From Lysobacter_L cavernae (GTDB lineage Bacteria; Pseudomonadota; Gammaproteobacteria; Xanthomonadales; Xanthomonadaceae), in NCBI RefSeq assembly GCF_042648505.1, contig NZ_JBHRXK010000001.1, positions 558,001 through 622,000 on the forward strand: a stretch of 64,000 bases of DNA, in the 5' to 3' direction. Under the pieces are notes generated by a model, which had not been told where the DNA came from, searched no databases, and saw only the letters and a list, made by a program, of their open reading frames with translations. A program made the position numbers and the translations under genes. Every line of letters begins with the position of its first letter. The first letter of the stretch is position 1. Below, piece by piece: positions 52,112 through 60,500 of this stretch.

Positions 52112-52680
52112 CCGAACCGGCGACGCCGATGCAGGCCATGCTCGCCGGCCAGTTGTACCGCGCCGACGATCCCGAAATACAGGCCGCGCAGACCGCCACC
52201 CGCGCCTGGTTGGCGCGTTACAACGCCGCGCTCGCCCTGGCACCGGCTGCACGCCATGCCCTGCTCGCCGAGCGGTTGGGGAGAGTCGGCCACGGCAGCG
52301 AGATCCGGCCACCGTTCCACTGCGACTACGGCTTCAACCTCCACCTCGGCCGCGGCGTGTTTCTCAACTTCAACTGCGTGATCCTGGACGTCGTCGCCGT
52401 CGAGATCGGCGACGGAACCCAGATCGGTCCGGCGGTGCAGATCTACACCGCCGACCATCCGCGCGATCCGGCACTGCGCCGCGAGGGCTGGGAATCGGGC
52501 AAGCCGGTGCGGATCGGACGCAATGTTTGGATCGGCGGAGGCGCGATCATCCTGCCCGGCGTCACCATCGGCGACGATGCCCTGGTCGGTGCCGGCAGCG
52601 TGGTCACCCGTGACGTACCGGCGGGCGCCACCGTGATCGGCAACCCGGCCCGCCAGCCGGACCGCACCGGGCGCGATTGA
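52108..52680 (+). CDS. Sugar O-acetyltransferase (maltose/galactoside acetyltransferase, hexapeptide family)
   Basis: A 190-residue left-handed beta-helix acetyl-CoA transferase. The N-terminal segment MQAMLAGQLYRADDPEIQAAQTATR is the maltose-acetyltransferase lead domain. The repeat turns include GVFLNFNCVILDVVAVEIGDGTQIGP, the active-site His lies in YTADHPRDP, and GRNVWIGGGAIILPGVTIGDDALVGAGSVVT closes the helix. The gene overlaps rnt by 4 bases. Acceptor sugar is not determined. Confidence 0.9.
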   Translation: MTEPATPMQAMLAGQLYRADDPEIQAAQTATRAWLARYNAALALAPAARHALLAERLGRVGHGSEIRPPFHCDYGFNLHLGRGVFLNFNCVILDVVAVEIGDGTQIGPAVQIYTADHPRDPALRREGWESGKPVRIGRNVWIGGGAIILPGVTIGDDALVGAGSVVTRDVPAGATVIGNPARQPDRTGRD

Positions 52681-52717
52681 TCCCTGACGGCCTGAGCGCC
52701 GTCAGGGAGTGCCGTCA

Positions 52718-53035
52718 TCACGGCGTCGCCAGCTTCAATCCGATCAAGCCGGCGATGATGAGTCCCACGCTGATCATCCGCATCGCGTTGAGCGGTTCGT
52801 GGAACAGCACGATGCCGAGGATCACGGTGCCGACCGCGCCGACACCGACCCAGATCGCATAAGCGGTGCCCACGGGTAGCGACTTCATCGCCAGGCCAAG
52901 CAGGCCGAGACTGATCACCATCGCTGCGACCGTGCCGACGGTAGGCCACAGCCTGGTGAAGCCCTCGGTGTACTTGAGGCCGATCGCCCAGCCCACTTCA
53001 AACAGGCCGGCGAGTACGAGAATGATCCAGGGCAT
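52718..53035 (-). CDS. gdx: SMR-family guanidinium exporter Gdx (SugE)
   Basis: Inner-membrane small multidrug resistance transporter with four helices, 105 residues. The proton-coupling Glu is residue 13 in LAGLFEVGWAIGLKYTEGFTRLWP, a sequence type of the Gdx/SugE branch rather than broad QacE/EmrE. The leader carries a guanidine-II riboswitch, which supports guanidinium export as the function. The ribosome site GGAG is 8 bases before the ATG, directly after the second riboswitch hairpin. Confidence 0.94.
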   Translation of the reverse strand: MPWIILVLAGLFEVGWAIGLKYTEGFTRLWPTVGTVAAMVISLGLLGLAMKSLPVGTAYAIWVGVGAVGTVILGIVLFHEPLNAMRMISVGLIIAGLIGLKLATP

Positions 53036-53056
53036 GACAGGTCTCCAATCGTGGGT

Positions 53057-53100
53057 GGGGCCGTCCCCTGACGATGATGGAGCGGCGGGGTCGTCCCCGC
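53057..53100 (-). promoter_or_regulatory. Guanidine-II (mini-ykkC) riboswitch upstream of gdx
   Basis: On the minus strand two hairpins have ACGR loops: GCGGGG-ACGA-CCCCGC (53100-53085) and GGGG-ACGG-CCCC (53068-53057), 16 bases apart. This pair of identical-type loops is the defining feature of the guanidine-II riboswitch, which dimerises through the loops on binding guanidinium and frees the ribosome site. The gdx ATG is 22 bases further on. The rlmB stop lies 18 bases upstream, so the leader may also be read from rlmB. Confidence 0.92.
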
Positions 53101-53118
53101 TTCCTGCAGCGACGGCGA

Positions 53119-53883
53119 TTATTTCACAGCGGTCCCGCGCTGGCGTACAGCCTCGAACAAGGTCACGCCGGTGGCTACCGATACGTTCAGGCTCTCGACG
53201 CCACCGCTGTCGCCACCGGGCATCGGGATTTTCACCAACTGGTCGCAGTTCTCACGCGTGAGCCGGCGCAGGCCGTCGCCCTCGCCACCGAGCACCAGGC
53301 CGACGTTGCCGCGCAGATCGAGCGAATACAGCGATGCCTCGGCCTCGCCGGCCAGGCCGTACAGCCAGACGCCGAGCTTCTGCAGGTCGCGCAGCGTGCG
53401 CGCGAGGTTGGTCACCGGAATCACCGGCACGCTGTCGGCAGCGCCGGCCGAGGTCTTGCGCACGGTCGCATTGACCTGCACCGACTTGTCCTTGGGGATG
53501 ATCACCGCGGTTGCACCGGCAGCGGCGGCGCTACGCAGGCAGGCACCGAGGTTGTGCGGGTCCTGCACGCCGTCGAGGATCAGCACAAGCGCGCGGCCTT
53601 CGGCGGCCTCGACCAGGGCTTCCAGTTCGTTCTCGCTCCAGGTCTTGGCCGCGGCATAGCGCGCGACCACGCCCTGGTGGCGCAGGCCGCCGACGACGCC
53701 ATCCAGCGCCTGCGTGGCCACCTTGCGCACGTCGATGTCCATGCGGCGCGCATTGGATTCGATCTCGGCCAGACGCGGGTTCTTGGCACCGGCCTCGATC
53801 AGCACCTCGCGCACGTGTTCGGCGTCGTGCTCGAGCGCCGCGGTCACGGCGTTGATGCCGGCGATCCATTGTTTCTGACTCAT
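53119..53883 (-). CDS. rlmB: 23S rRNA (guanosine-2'-O-)-methyltransferase RlmB
   Basis: SpoU-family knotted methyltransferase for 2'-O-methylation of G2251 in the peptidyl-transferase loop; 254 residues. An N-terminal substrate-binding domain (IAGINAVTAALEHDAEHVREVL) precedes the SPOUT domain: motif 1 PHNLGACLRSAAAAGATAVI, motif 2 LVLGGEGDGLRRLT and motif 3 VESLNVSVATGV. It sits downstream of rnr on the same strand across a REP doublet. Confidence 0.95.
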   Translation of the reverse strand: MSQKQWIAGINAVTAALEHDAEHVREVLIEAGAKNPRLAEIESNARRMDIDVRKVATQALDGVVGGLRHQGVVARYAAAKTWSENELEALVEAAEGRALVLILDGVQDPHNLGACLRSAAAAGATAVIIPKDKSVQVNATVRKTSAGAADSVPVIPVTNLARTLRDLQKLGVWLYGLAGEAEASLYSLDLRGNVGLVLGGEGDGLRRLTRENCDQLVKIPMPGGDSGGVESLNVSVATGVTLFEAVRQRGTAVK

Positions 53884-53892
53884 CTGGTATCC

Positions 53893-53979
53893 GTAGGGCG
53901 GGTTTTAACCCGCCATTCTAGTTGCGAGGCGATATCTACCCGCCGGTCGATGCCAAGGCGGGTCAGGGACCCGCCCTAC
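53893..53979. repeat. Inverted doublet of GTAG-type REP palindromes between rnr and rlmB
   Basis: GTAGGGCGGGTTTTAACCCG then CC (53893-53914) and its inverted counterpart GGCGGGTCAGGGACCCGCCC then TAC (53957-53979). Each has a hairpin and a terminal GTAG, as in Stenotrophomonas/Xanthomonas REP elements mobilised by RAYT transposases; no RAYT gene is in the window. The right end touches the rnr stop codon. This differs in sequence from the family A palindromes. Confidence 0.85.
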
Positions 53980-56439
53980 TCAGTATTTCTGTTTCTGACG
54001 CTTGGCCGGCTGCCCGCGCGGCGGTGGCGGCTTGACACCACGCTCCTCCACCAGGCGGAAATCGATCTTGCGGTCCTCGACGCTGGCCTTCATCACGATG
54101 ATGCTGACGCGGTCGCCGAGCCGGAACTCGCGTCCGGTGCGTTCGCCGGCCAGCGTCTTACGGATCGGATCGAAATGGTAATAGTCGTGCGGCAGCTGCG
54201 TCACGTGCACCAGGCCATTGACCTTGGACTCGTCCAGCTCGATGAACAAGCCGAAGCTGGTCACACCGCTGATGGTGCCCTCGAACTCGCCACCGACGTG
54301 CTGCTCCATCCACGCGGCACGGTAACGCTCGTCGACCTCGCGCGCAGCCTCGTCGGCGCGGCGCGAGCGATCGGAACTCTGCAGCGACAGTGCAGTCATT
54401 TCGCGCGGCGAGTATGGGTAGTCATCGGCCTTGGCGCCGCTGAGCACGTGCTTGATCGCACGATGCACCAGCAGGTCGGGATAGCGCCGGATCGGCGAGG
54501 TGAAGTGCGCGTACGCCTCCAGCGCCAGGCCGAAATGGCCGAGGTTGTCGGGCTGGTACACCGCCAGGCTCTGGCTGCGCAGCAGCACCGACTCGATCAG
54601 CGCCGCGTCGGCGCGCTCGCGCACCTTCTTCAACAGCTCGGTGAAATCGCGTGGATGCACCTGCGCCCAGGCCGGCATGCGCAGCTTGAATTCCTTGAGG
54701 AACTCCTGCAGGTCGGCGTATTTGGACTCTGGCGGCCGGTCGTGGACGCGGTACGGCGCGGGCACCTGGGTGGCCAGCAGGAACTTCGCCGCCTCCACGT
54801 TCGCCGCGATCATGCATTCCTCGATCAGCTTGTGGGCGTCGTTGCGTTGCAGCATGCCGGCCTGCACCACCTCGCCCTGCGCGCCGAGCACGAACCGCAC
54901 CTCGCTGGACTCGAACTCGATCGCGCCGCGACGCTCGCGCGCCTTCGACAGGATCGCGAACAGCTGGTGCAGGCGCTGGATGTGCGGCAGCAGCGAGCCG
55001 ATCTGGGCGACCGCCTCGTCGTGCAACTCCTGCAGCACCGCGTCGCCTTCAGCAGGAATGGGCATCACCGCGTTCCAGACCTGGGTGTAGGTCAGGCGCG
55101 CGTGCGAATTCATCACCGCTTCGTAGAACTTCGAATGGGTGACCTCGCCCTTGCGGTCGATCTGCATGTCGCAGACAAAGCACAGGCGGTCGACCTTGGG
55201 CTTGAGCGAGCAGATGCCGTTCGACAGCGTCTCGGGCAGCATCGGCACGACGAAGCCGGGGAAGTACACCGAGGTCGCGCGGTTGGCCGCTTCCACGTCC
55301 AGCGGCGTGCCGGGCTTGACGTAGGCCGAGACATCGGCGATCGCCACCACCAGGCGGAAACCGTCGCGGTTGGACTCGCAGTACACCGCGTCGTCGAAAT
55401 CCTTGGCGTCCTCGCCGTCGATGGTGACCAGCGGCAAGGCGCGCAGGTCGACGCGCGCGGCGGCGGTGGCGGCATCGACGGTGATCGGCACCGCCGCGGC
55501 CTCGGCCAGCACTTCCGGCGGGAACTCGTGCGGGATCTCGTGGCCGTGGATCGCCGCCTGCACCGCCAGCGACGCGGTCAGCTTGTCGCCCAGTACGGTC
55601 AGCACCCGGCCGATCGGTGGACGCTGCGCATCGGGCGCCTGCACCAACTCGGTCACGACCAGTTGGCCGTGCTCGGCCTCGCCGCGCGACTCCGGCGGGA
55701 TCAGCACGTTGCGCTGGATGCGGCGGTCGTCGGGCACGACATAGCTGATGCCCGACTCGAGGGTGAAACGGCCGATCAGGCGGTTGAGCCGGCGCTCCAG
55801 CACCTCGACGATCGCGCCTTCGCGGCGGCCGCGCCGGTCCATGCCGGTGACGCTGACCAGCACGCGGTCGCCGTGCATGGCCTTGCGCATCTCGAACGGC
55901 GGCAGGAACAGGTCGTCGCCGCCAGACTCCGGACGCAGGAAGCCGAACCCGTCCGGGTTGGCGATCACCACGCCGGGGATCAGGTCCATGCGCTCGGCCG
56001 GCGCGTATTCGCCCTTGCGGTTCTGCAGCAGCTGGCCGTCGCGGACCATGGCCCGCAGCCGGGCGGTCAGCGCGTCGAAACGATCCGGCGCGGTCAGTGC
56101 GAGCTTCTCGGCCAGGGCCTCGATCGGCAGCGGACCGTCGGCCGCCGCCAGCAGCTGCACGATCATTTCGCGGCTGGCGATGGGCTGCTCGTAGCGCCGC
56201 GCCTCGCGGTCGGCGTAGGGATCGTGGCCCGACGGATGCGCACCGGCGGCGGGCATCGGCTGCAGCGGGCGCTTGGGCTTGAAGCCGCGCGGCGGCGGCT
56301 CCGGCAGCCAGCCCGGGCGCTTGGCGGCGGGTTTCTTGCCGCCCCCCTTGCCGGGCGCCGTCTTGCCAGGTGTGCCGCCGGACTTGCCTGCCGTGGACTT
56401 TTTGCCGGATTTACCGCTGCTCGGGGGCTTTCTGCTCAT
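53980..56439 (-). CDS. rnr: Ribonuclease R
   Basis: 3'-5' exoribonuclease of the RNase II family, able to degrade structured RNA, 819 residues. Order: basic low-complexity leader (SGKSGKKSTAGKSGGTPGKT), winged helix, cold-shock domains, RNB domain with catalytic Asp residues in TIDGEDAKDFDDAVYCE, C-terminal S1 domain (EFEGTISGVTSFGLFIELDES), and a basic tail (GQPAKRQKQKY). ATG 56439 is taken over 56463 by similarity of the N terminus. rlmB follows, as in enterobacteria, where rnr and rlmB are also neighbours. Confidence 0.97.
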   Translation of the reverse strand: MSRKPPSSGKSGKKSTAGKSGGTPGKTAPGKGGGKKPAAKRPGWLPEPPPRGFKPKRPLQPMPAAGAHPSGHDPYADREARRYEQPIASREMIVQLLAAADGPLPIEALAEKLALTAPDRFDALTARLRAMVRDGQLLQNRKGEYAPAERMDLIPGVVIANPDGFGFLRPESGGDDLFLPPFEMRKAMHGDRVLVSVTGMDRRGRREGAIVEVLERRLNRLIGRFTLESGISYVVPDDRRIQRNVLIPPESRGEAEHGQLVVTELVQAPDAQRPPIGRVLTVLGDKLTASLAVQAAIHGHEIPHEFPPEVLAEAAAVPITVDAATAAARVDLRALPLVTIDGEDAKDFDDAVYCESNRDGFRLVVAIADVSAYVKPGTPLDVEAANRATSVYFPGFVVPMLPETLSNGICSLKPKVDRLCFVCDMQIDRKGEVTHSKFYEAVMNSHARLTYTQVWNAVMPIPAEGDAVLQELHDEAVAQIGSLLPHIQRLHQLFAILSKARERRGAIEFESSEVRFVLGAQGEVVQAGMLQRNDAHKLIEECMIAANVEAAKFLLATQVPAPYRVHDRPPESKYADLQEFLKEFKLRMPAWAQVHPRDFTELLKKVRERADAALIESVLLRSQSLAVYQPDNLGHFGLALEAYAHFTSPIRRYPDLLVHRAIKHVLSGAKADDYPYSPREMTALSLQSSDRSRRADEAAREVDERYRAAWMEQHVGGEFEGTISGVTSFGLFIELDESKVNGLVHVTQLPHDYYHFDPIRKTLAGERTGREFRLGDRVSIIVMKASVEDRKIDFRLVEERGVKPPPPRGQPAKRQKQKY

Positions 56440-56517
56440 CGCAGCATGGTCGCACATCGACATGAATACGGCGTCGGCGCGGCAACAGCCGAAGCCGTCC
56501 CGATGGAAGCGTCAGAA

Positions 56518-56540
56518 ACAAAAAACCCCGCCGAGGCGGG
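56518..56540 (-). terminator. Rho-independent terminator of tRNA-Leu
   Basis: On the minus strand CCCCGCC TC GGCGGGG is followed by TTTTTTGTTT. It is 40 bases downstream of the tRNA 3' end and 79 bases before the rnr start, so rnr needs its own promoter or read-through. Confidence 0.93.
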
Positions 56541-56579
56541 GTTCTTCGTGTGTCCGACGTGGTAAGCGTCGAACGATGT

Positions 56580-56666
56580 TGGTGCCCGGGAGAGGACTCG
56601 AACCTCCACGGAGTTGCCCCCGCTAGCACCTGAAGCTAGTGCGTCTACCAATTCCGCCACCCGGGC
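56580..56666 (-). tRNA. tRNA-Leu (anticodon CAG)
   Basis: An 87-base class II tRNA with encoded CCA. Acceptor stem GCCCGGG/CCCGGGC, D arm GGCGGAATTGGTAGACGC, anticodon loop TTCAGGT with CAG at 56630-56632, long variable arm TAGCGGGGGCAACTCCG, T arm GGAGGTTCGAGTCCTCT. CAG reads CUG, the commonest Leu codon in this GC-rich sequence. Confidence 0.97.
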
Positions 56667-56904
56667 AAACCCGCACGGTTACTGCTGTGCGGGGCGCGTA
56701 TGTTGCGATGCAGTGATGAGGATGTCAACACATCGTCGCAATTTTTTTACGCGGATCCGCCAATCCGACTGCACGGCAACCATCGCGTACTCCTGAGGAC
56801 ATGCAATCAAGCAGGGATATCCGAAACCGGCGCTCGGATGCCCGGCTTGCACGGCTTGAAGGCGACGCGAATCGGGGCTAACGTCTGGGCCATGACTTTT
56901 CCCC

Positions 56905-56943
56905 GCGGGTGACGCGCACGGCGCGTCGCCCGCACTGCTTTTT
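56905..56943 (+). terminator. Terminator-like hairpin directly before rnk
   Basis: GCGGGTGACGCGC (56905-56917) pairs with GCGCGTCGCCCGC (56921-56933), 13 base pairs with one wobble, followed by ACTGCTTTTT. It ends about 10 bases before the rnk start and overlaps its leader. It could be an attenuator for rnk; no leader peptide or partner strand was found. Confidence 0.6.
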
Positions 56944-56953
56944 GGAGCCTGCA

Positions 56954-57367
56954 ATGACCTCATCCCAGCCCACGCTGCTGATCTCCCGCCTGGACAGCGA
57001 CCGCATCGAAGCCCTGCTGGAGCAGCCGGTCGCCCAGGGCATCGACACCTCGGCGCTGGAAGCCGAACTGGCCCGTGCCGAGATCGTCGAGCCGGCGCAG
57101 ATGCCGGCCGACGTGATCACCATGAACTCGACCGCGCGCTTCCGCGACGAGAGCAACGGCGACGAACGCGAACTGACCCTGGTCTACCCCAAGGACGCCG
57201 ACGGCAGCGCCGACAAGGTGTCGATCCTGGCCCCGGTCGGCAGCGCCCTGCTCGGCCTGCGCGTCGGCGATGCGATCGAATGGCCGGTGCCGGGCGGCCG
57301 CACGATCAAGCTGCACGTGCTGTCGATCCGCTACCAGCCCGAAGCGGCCGGCGAACTGCATCGCTAA
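56954..57367 (+). CDS. rnk: Nucleoside diphosphate kinase regulator Rnk (GreA/GreB C-terminal domain)
   Basis: A 137-residue Rnk-type protein: an N-terminal coiled-coil-like segment (LLISRLDSDRIEALLEQPVAQ, LEAELARAEIVEP) and the GreA/GreB C-terminal FKBP-like domain (ELTLVYPKDADGSADKVSIL and GDAIEWPVPGGRTIKLHVL). Rnk binds RNA polymerase in competition with Gre factors and affects nucleoside diphosphate kinase levels in some bacteria. GGAG six bases before ATG 56954 sets the start. A terminator-like hairpin precedes it. Confidence 0.9.
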   Translation: MTSSQPTLLISRLDSDRIEALLEQPVAQGIDTSALEAELARAEIVEPAQMPADVITMNSTARFRDESNGDERELTLVYPKDADGSADKVSILAPVGSALLGLRVGDAIEWPVPGGRTIKLHVLSIRYQPEAAGELHR

Positions 57368-57382
57368 GGCTTTGACGACCCG

Positions 57383-57405
57383 CCCCTCTCCCGAACCGAG
57401 AGGGG
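57383..57405 (+). terminator. Hairpin between rnk and parC
   Basis: CCCCTCTC (57383-57390) pairs with GAGAGGGG (57398-57405) around a 7-base loop, 16 bases after the rnk stop. No T run. A -10-like TAGAAT at 57427-57432 follows, which may belong to the parC promoter. Confidence 0.5.
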
Positions 57406-57468
57406 AGAGCCGCTGCACACGCCCGCTAGAATCCCCCGCTCGCACCACACCCGAGTCCGCATCGCCCC

Positions 57469-59712
57469 ATGACTGACCCCGTACGCCCGGTGTTCCACGG
57501 TTTCGAACAGATCCCGCTGCGCGAGTACGCCGAGCGCGCCTACCTCGACTACTCGATGTACGTGGTGCTCGATCGCGCCCTGCCGTTCCTCGGCGACGGC
57601 CTCAAGCCGGTGCAGCGCCGCATCATCTATTCGATGAGTGAGCTCGGCCTCAACGCCGGTGCCAAACCGAAGAAATCCGCGCGCACCGTCGGCGACGTCA
57701 TCGGCAAATACCACCCCCACGGCGACAGCGCCTGCTATGAGGCGATGGTGCTGATGGCGCAGCCGTTCTCGTACCGCTACCCGCTGGTCGAGGGCCAGGG
57801 CAACTTCGGTTCCAGCGATGACCCGAAATCGTTCGCGGCGATGCGCTACACCGAGTCGAAACTGACCCCGATCGCCGAGATCCTGCTCGGCGAACTCGGC
57901 CAGGGCACGGTCGACTGGGACCCGAACTTCGACGGCACCCTGGAAGAGCCGACCTGGATGCCGGCGCGCCTGCCGCACCTGCTGCTCAACGGCACCACCG
58001 GTATCGCGGTCGGCATGGCCACCGACGTGCCACCGCATAACTTGAATGAAGTGGTCAGCGCCTGCGTGCGCCTGCTCGACGACCCGGACGCGACCACACG
58101 CGACCTGTGCGAGCACGTGCTCGGGCCGGACTACCCGACCACGGCGGAGATCATCACGCCGCGCGCCGACCTCCTCCAGATGTACGAGACCGGCCTGGGC
58201 AGCGTGCGCGCCCGCGCCGTGTGGGTGAAGGAAGCGCAGAACTTCGTCATCACCGCACTGCCCTACCAGGCCTCGCCGGGCAAGGTGATCGAACAGATCG
58301 CCACCCAGATGCGTGCCAAGAAGCTGCCGTGGCTGGAAGACCTGCGCGACGAGTCCGACCACGCCAATCCGACCCGCATCGTGCTGGTGCCGCGCAGCAA
58401 CCGCGTCGACGCCGACCAGCTGATGGGCCACCTGTTCGCGACCACCGACCTGGAAAAGAGCTACCGCGTCAACTTCAATGTGATCGGCCTGGACGGCCGC
58501 CCGCAAGTGAAGGGGCTCAAGGCCTTCCTGAGTGAGTGGCTGTCGTTCCGCATCGATACCGTCACACGCCGCCTCAAGCACCGCCTCGACAAGGTCGAGC
58601 GTCGCCTGCACCTGTTGGAAGGCTTGCTGGTCGCGTTCCTCAACCTGGATGAGGTGATCCGCATCATCCGCAGCGAGGACGAGCCCAAGCCGGTGCTGAT
58701 GGCGCGCTTCAAGCTCAGCGAGGAGCAGGCCGACTACATCCTCGAGACCAAGCTGCGCCAGCTGGCGCGCCTGGAGGAAATGAAGATCCGCGGCGAACAG
58801 GCCGACCTCGCCGTCGAGCGCGAACAGCTGATCGCCACGCTCGACAGCAAGGCCAAGCTCAAGAAGCTGGTCAAGGACGAACTGCTGGCCGATGCCAAGA
58901 AATTCGGCGATGCGCGCCGCTCGCCACTGGTCGCACGCGGTGCGGCGCAGGCGCTGTCCGAGACCGAACTGGTCGCCAGCGAGCCAATGACCGTGGTGCT
59001 CAGCGAGAAGGGCTGGGTGCGTGCGGCCAAGGGGCACGACATCGACGCCGCCACCTTGAGTTACCGCGAGGGCGACGAGCTGCTGGCCTCAGCCAGGAGC
59101 CGCAGTACGCAGCAGGTCGCGTTCCTCGACTCGACCGGCCGCGCATACTCGACCGTGGTGCATTCGCTGCCATCAGCGCGTGGCAACGGCGAGCCGCTCA
59201 CCGGGCGCTTCTCGCCGGCGCCGGGCGCCTCGTTCCAGGCCCTGGCCAGCGGCGACAACGACACCCGCTTCGTGCTGGCGTCCAGCCACGGTTACGGCTT
59301 CGTCACCCGCTTCGAGAACCTCACCGGCCGCAACAAGGCCGGCAAGGCAATGTTGTCGCTGACGCCGAATGCCAAAGTACTGCAGCCGGCCGCGGCCGGC
59401 GATGTCGCGCAGGATCGCGTGGTCGCCGTCACCAATGTCGGCCACCTGCTCGCGTTCCCGTTGTCGGAGCTGCCGGAGCTCGACAAGGGCAAGGGCAACA
59501 AGCTGATCGACATCCCCAAGGCCAAACTCGGCACCGAACGCGTGGTCGCCGTTGCTGTGCTCTCGCCGGGCGGCACGCTTACCGTCAAGTCGGGCGCGCG
59601 CACGATGTCACTGTCGTGGCGTGACCTGGACACCTATGTCGGCGCCCGCGCCAGTCGCGGCGGCCTGTTGCCGCGCGGTTGGCAGAAAGTCGAGGGGCTG
59701 GCGGTCGAATAA
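57469..59712 (+). CDS. parC: DNA topoisomerase IV subunit A
   Basis: Type IIA topoisomerase subunit that cleaves and rejoins DNA to decatenate chromosomes; 747 residues. The N-terminal YLDYSMYVVLDRALP and GLKPVQRRIIYSM are ParC/GyrA hallmarks; the active-site Tyr is residue 127 in FAAMRYTESKLTPIA. The quinolone-relevant region reads GKYHPHGDSACYEAMVLMAQPF, with the Ser wild type for fluoroquinolone contacts. The C-terminal beta-pinwheel is short (from about 500) as in ParC, without a GyrA box. parE is not in the window. Confidence 0.97.
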   Translation: MTDPVRPVFHGFEQIPLREYAERAYLDYSMYVVLDRALPFLGDGLKPVQRRIIYSMSELGLNAGAKPKKSARTVGDVIGKYHPHGDSACYEAMVLMAQPFSYRYPLVEGQGNFGSSDDPKSFAAMRYTESKLTPIAEILLGELGQGTVDWDPNFDGTLEEPTWMPARLPHLLLNGTTGIAVGMATDVPPHNLNEVVSACVRLLDDPDATTRDLCEHVLGPDYPTTAEIITPRADLLQMYETGLGSVRARAVWVKEAQNFVITALPYQASPGKVIEQIATQMRAKKLPWLEDLRDESDHANPTRIVLVPRSNRVDADQLMGHLFATTDLEKSYRVNFNVIGLDGRPQVKGLKAFLSEWLSFRIDTVTRRLKHRLDKVERRLHLLEGLLVAFLNLDEVIRIIRSEDEPKPVLMARFKLSEEQADYILETKLRQLARLEEMKIRGEQADLAVEREQLIATLDSKAKLKKLVKDELLADAKKFGDARRSPLVARGAAQALSETELVASEPMTVVLSEKGWVRAAKGHDIDAATLSYREGDELLASARSRSTQQVAFLDSTGRAYSTVVHSLPSARGNGEPLTGRFSPAPGASFQALASGDNDTRFVLASSHGYGFVTRFENLTGRNKAGKAMLSLTPNAKVLQPAAAGDVAQDRVVAVTNVGHLLAFPLSELPELDKGKGNKLIDIPKAKLGTERVVAVAVLSPGGTLTVKSGARTMSLSWRDLDTYVGARASRGGLLPRGWQKVEGLAVE

Positions 59713-59723
59713 TCGTCACAAAC

Positions 59724-59816
59724 GTCATCCCCGCGAAGGCGGGGATCCATGGACGTTGCTTCCTGCGCTGTTGAACAAAAACAGCGCCCATGGATTCCCG
59801 CCTGCGCTGGAATGAC
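59724..59816. repeat. Inverted pair of family A palindromes between parC and tpm
   Basis: Left copy GTCATCCCCGCGAAGGCGGG then GATCCATGGAC (59724-59754) and right copy CCATGGATTCCCGCCTGCGC then TGGAATGAC (59788-59816), 33 bases apart. Same architecture as 7063-7160. It fills almost the whole gap between parC and the methyltransferase. Confidence 0.85.
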
Positions 59817-59839
59817 GCGCAAATACAAGTGAAGCTCCC

Positions 59840-60496
59840 ATGCAACCCGAGTTCTGGCACCAGCGCTGGCGTGACAACCAGATCGGCTTCCATCAAGACA
59901 AGCCGACACCGCTGCTGCTCAAGCACTGGCCGCAGTTGCAGGTTCCGGCCGGCAGCCGCGTGTTCGTGCCGCTGGCCGGCAAGACGCTCGACATGGTCTG
60001 GTTCGCCGCGCAGGGCTACCGCGTGCTGGGCATCGAGCTGTCGCAGCAGGCGATCGAGCAGTTCTTCACCGAACATGCGCTGACGCCCGACATCAGCGAA
60101 TCGCCTTACGGCCGGCACTACCGTGCCGGCGACATCGAGCTGATCTGCGGTGATGCATTCGGTCTGGACGAAGCGCTGCTGGCCGATTGCGCGGCGGTGT
60201 TCGACCGCGCCGCCCTGATCGCCCTGCCGCCGCCGTTGCGGCAACGCTATGCGCACGAGTTGTACGCCCGACTGCCCAGCGCTTGCCGCGGCCTGCTGAT
60301 CACGCTGGAGTACCCGCAGCATGAGAAGGACGGCCCGCCGTTCTCGGTCAGCGAAGACGAGGTCCGCGACCTCTATCAGCGCGACTGGACGGTCGCGACG
60401 CTGGAGCGCCGCGACATCCTGGCCCAGCAGCCATTCTTCATCGAGGAAGGCATCACCGCGCTGCAGACCGTGGTTTATCGGCTGCAGCGCCGCTGA
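59840..60496 (+). CDS. tpm: Thiopurine S-methyltransferase
   Basis: SAM-dependent methyltransferase of the TPMT family, 218 residues; bacterial members methylate thiopurines and confer tellurite or selenite tolerance. Start MQPEFWHQRWRDNQIGFHQD is the family signature; the SAM site is RVFVPLAGKTLDMVWFAAQG, later LIALPPPLRQRYAHEL and FSVSEDEV. It converges with asnB, with four bases between the stop codons. Confidence 0.95.
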   Translation: MQPEFWHQRWRDNQIGFHQDKPTPLLLKHWPQLQVPAGSRVFVPLAGKTLDMVWFAAQGYRVLGIELSQQAIEQFFTEHALTPDISESPYGRHYRAGDIELICGDAFGLDEALLADCAAVFDRAALIALPPPLRQRYAHELYARLPSACRGLLITLEYPQHEKDGPPFSVSEDEVRDLYQRDWTVATLERRDILAQQPFFIEEGITALQTVVYRLQRR

Positions 60497-60500
60497 TCAG

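Noticed and set aside
53074..56565. A 1163-codon open frame on the plus strand
   Set aside because: It lies antisense across rlmB and rnr, whose protein families and motifs are certain; it is a GC-rich shadow frame without domains.
56580..56666. tRNA-Leu as an integration site for a genomic island
   Set aside because: No integrase, no repeat of the tRNA 3' end within the window, and housekeeping genes on both sides.
57364..59037. A 557-codon minus-strand frame across parC
   Set aside because: Fully antisense to parC, whose active site and domain order are intact; composition is typical of third-position GC shadow frames.
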